This document shows, piece by piece, positions 61,639-64,000 of a DNA stretch of 64,000 nucleotides. The DNA comes from Mannheimia granulomatis (GTDB lineage Bacteria > Pseudomonadota > Gammaproteobacteria > Enterobacterales > Pasteurellaceae). The notes beneath the pieces are model-generated. The model did no database searches. It was not told the DNA's origin and was given only the letters and a program-made list of their open reading frames with translations. Both the position numbers and the translations under genes were made by a program. Position 1 is the first letter of the stretch; every line of letters starts with the position of its first letter. The stretch covers positions 2,246,001 through 2,310,000 of the forward strand of contig NZ_CP016614.1 of the NCBI RefSeq assembly GCF_013377255.1, written 5' to 3'.

Positions 61639-61819
61639 AAATCTTCGATGATTCAGACTTTCTTCGTCTTTACTTTTGTCTTTCTAAATTGTTTTGTTTG
61701 TTCTTTACTTTCTTCGGCTTTTGCCTTTAATTCGAAACAAGCTGTTTATTCTGAGTTGATTTGTTTAGTTTCTTTTGTTTAGTTTCTTCGCTTTCTGTCA
61801 AAAACACTTGAGCGTTGTA
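61639..61819 (-). other. 23S-5S spacer with a short tandem repeat
   Basis: 181 purine-rich (minus strand) bases with no tRNA gene. It contains two perfect tandem copies of the 14-mer AGAAACTAAACAAA (minus strand; 61787-61760). Confidence 0.8.

Positions 61820-64000
<2,181 letters not shown>

Noticed and set aside
61639..61819. A tRNA gene in the 23S-5S spacer
   Set aside because: No cloverleaf, GGTTCGA-type T-loop or anticodon stem is visible.

Overview
The window is chromosomal DNA of a Pasteurellaceae bacterium. Uptake-signal cores of the ACAAGCGGTC type, often followed by TTTTGCAAA, recur in the spacers. That is the Actinobacillus pleuropneumoniae / Mannheimia / Bibersteinia variant, not the Haemophilus AAGTGCGGT variant. 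Gene content fits: a glyQ...glyS cluster split by small genes, menD-menH, comM, a Sxy/TfoX regulator and the S10-spc-alpha ribosomal block. Species cannot be fixed from the sequence alone.

Layout. 1-284: end of an L-cysteine desulfidase-like gene. 353-4895 (minus): glyQ, a GST, a glutaredoxin-like gene, a DUF559 nuclease-like gene and glyS. 5068-8653 (minus): mglBAC galactose transporter with a class II CRP site. 8995-12623 (plus): a YfcZ-like protein and a dctPQM TRAP transporter. 12826-15341 (plus): menD, menH. 15343-17353 (minus): comM and a His-rich metal-binding-like protein. 17459-20336 (plus): ubiF and a DUF937-OmpA fusion. 20465-28579 (minus): ftsN, rsmJ, a VanY-type peptidase, then a beta-glucoside operon (PTS EIIBCA, secreted esterase, 6-phospho-beta-glucosidase, LicT antiterminator) led by a RAT/terminator and a CRP site. 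28941-35422 (plus): dapD, GNAT, aroQ, a glycosyltransferase, accBC, roxA, a MazG-like protein. 35507-38269 (minus): rpsP-rimM-trmD-rplS and azoR. 38456-52217 (minus): alpha, spc and S10 ribosomal operons with rpoA, secY and recognisable S4 and L4 control leaders. 52686-59624 (plus): sxy/tfoX, fumC, lptM, lysA, a GST, tldD, prmA. 59944-61261 (minus): four small genes of unknown function. 61443-64000 (minus): terminator, 5S and most of 23S rRNA; the rRNA operon continues beyond the window.

Connections. CRP appears to control sugar uptake (mgl, bgl). A competence-type CRP-S site precedes comM, and the CRP partner Sxy is encoded in the same window, so two parts of the natural-transformation regulon are visible. 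In both binding-protein-dependent transporters (mgl and dct) an intrinsic terminator follows the binding-protein gene, which would give more binding protein than membrane components. Two copies of a palindromic GC-rich repeat occur, one beside the DUF559 gene and one inside the dct operon.

The least explained part is the four-gene cassette next to the rRNA operon. It has its own palindromic control region and a possible frameshift, and no gene in it has a function I can name.
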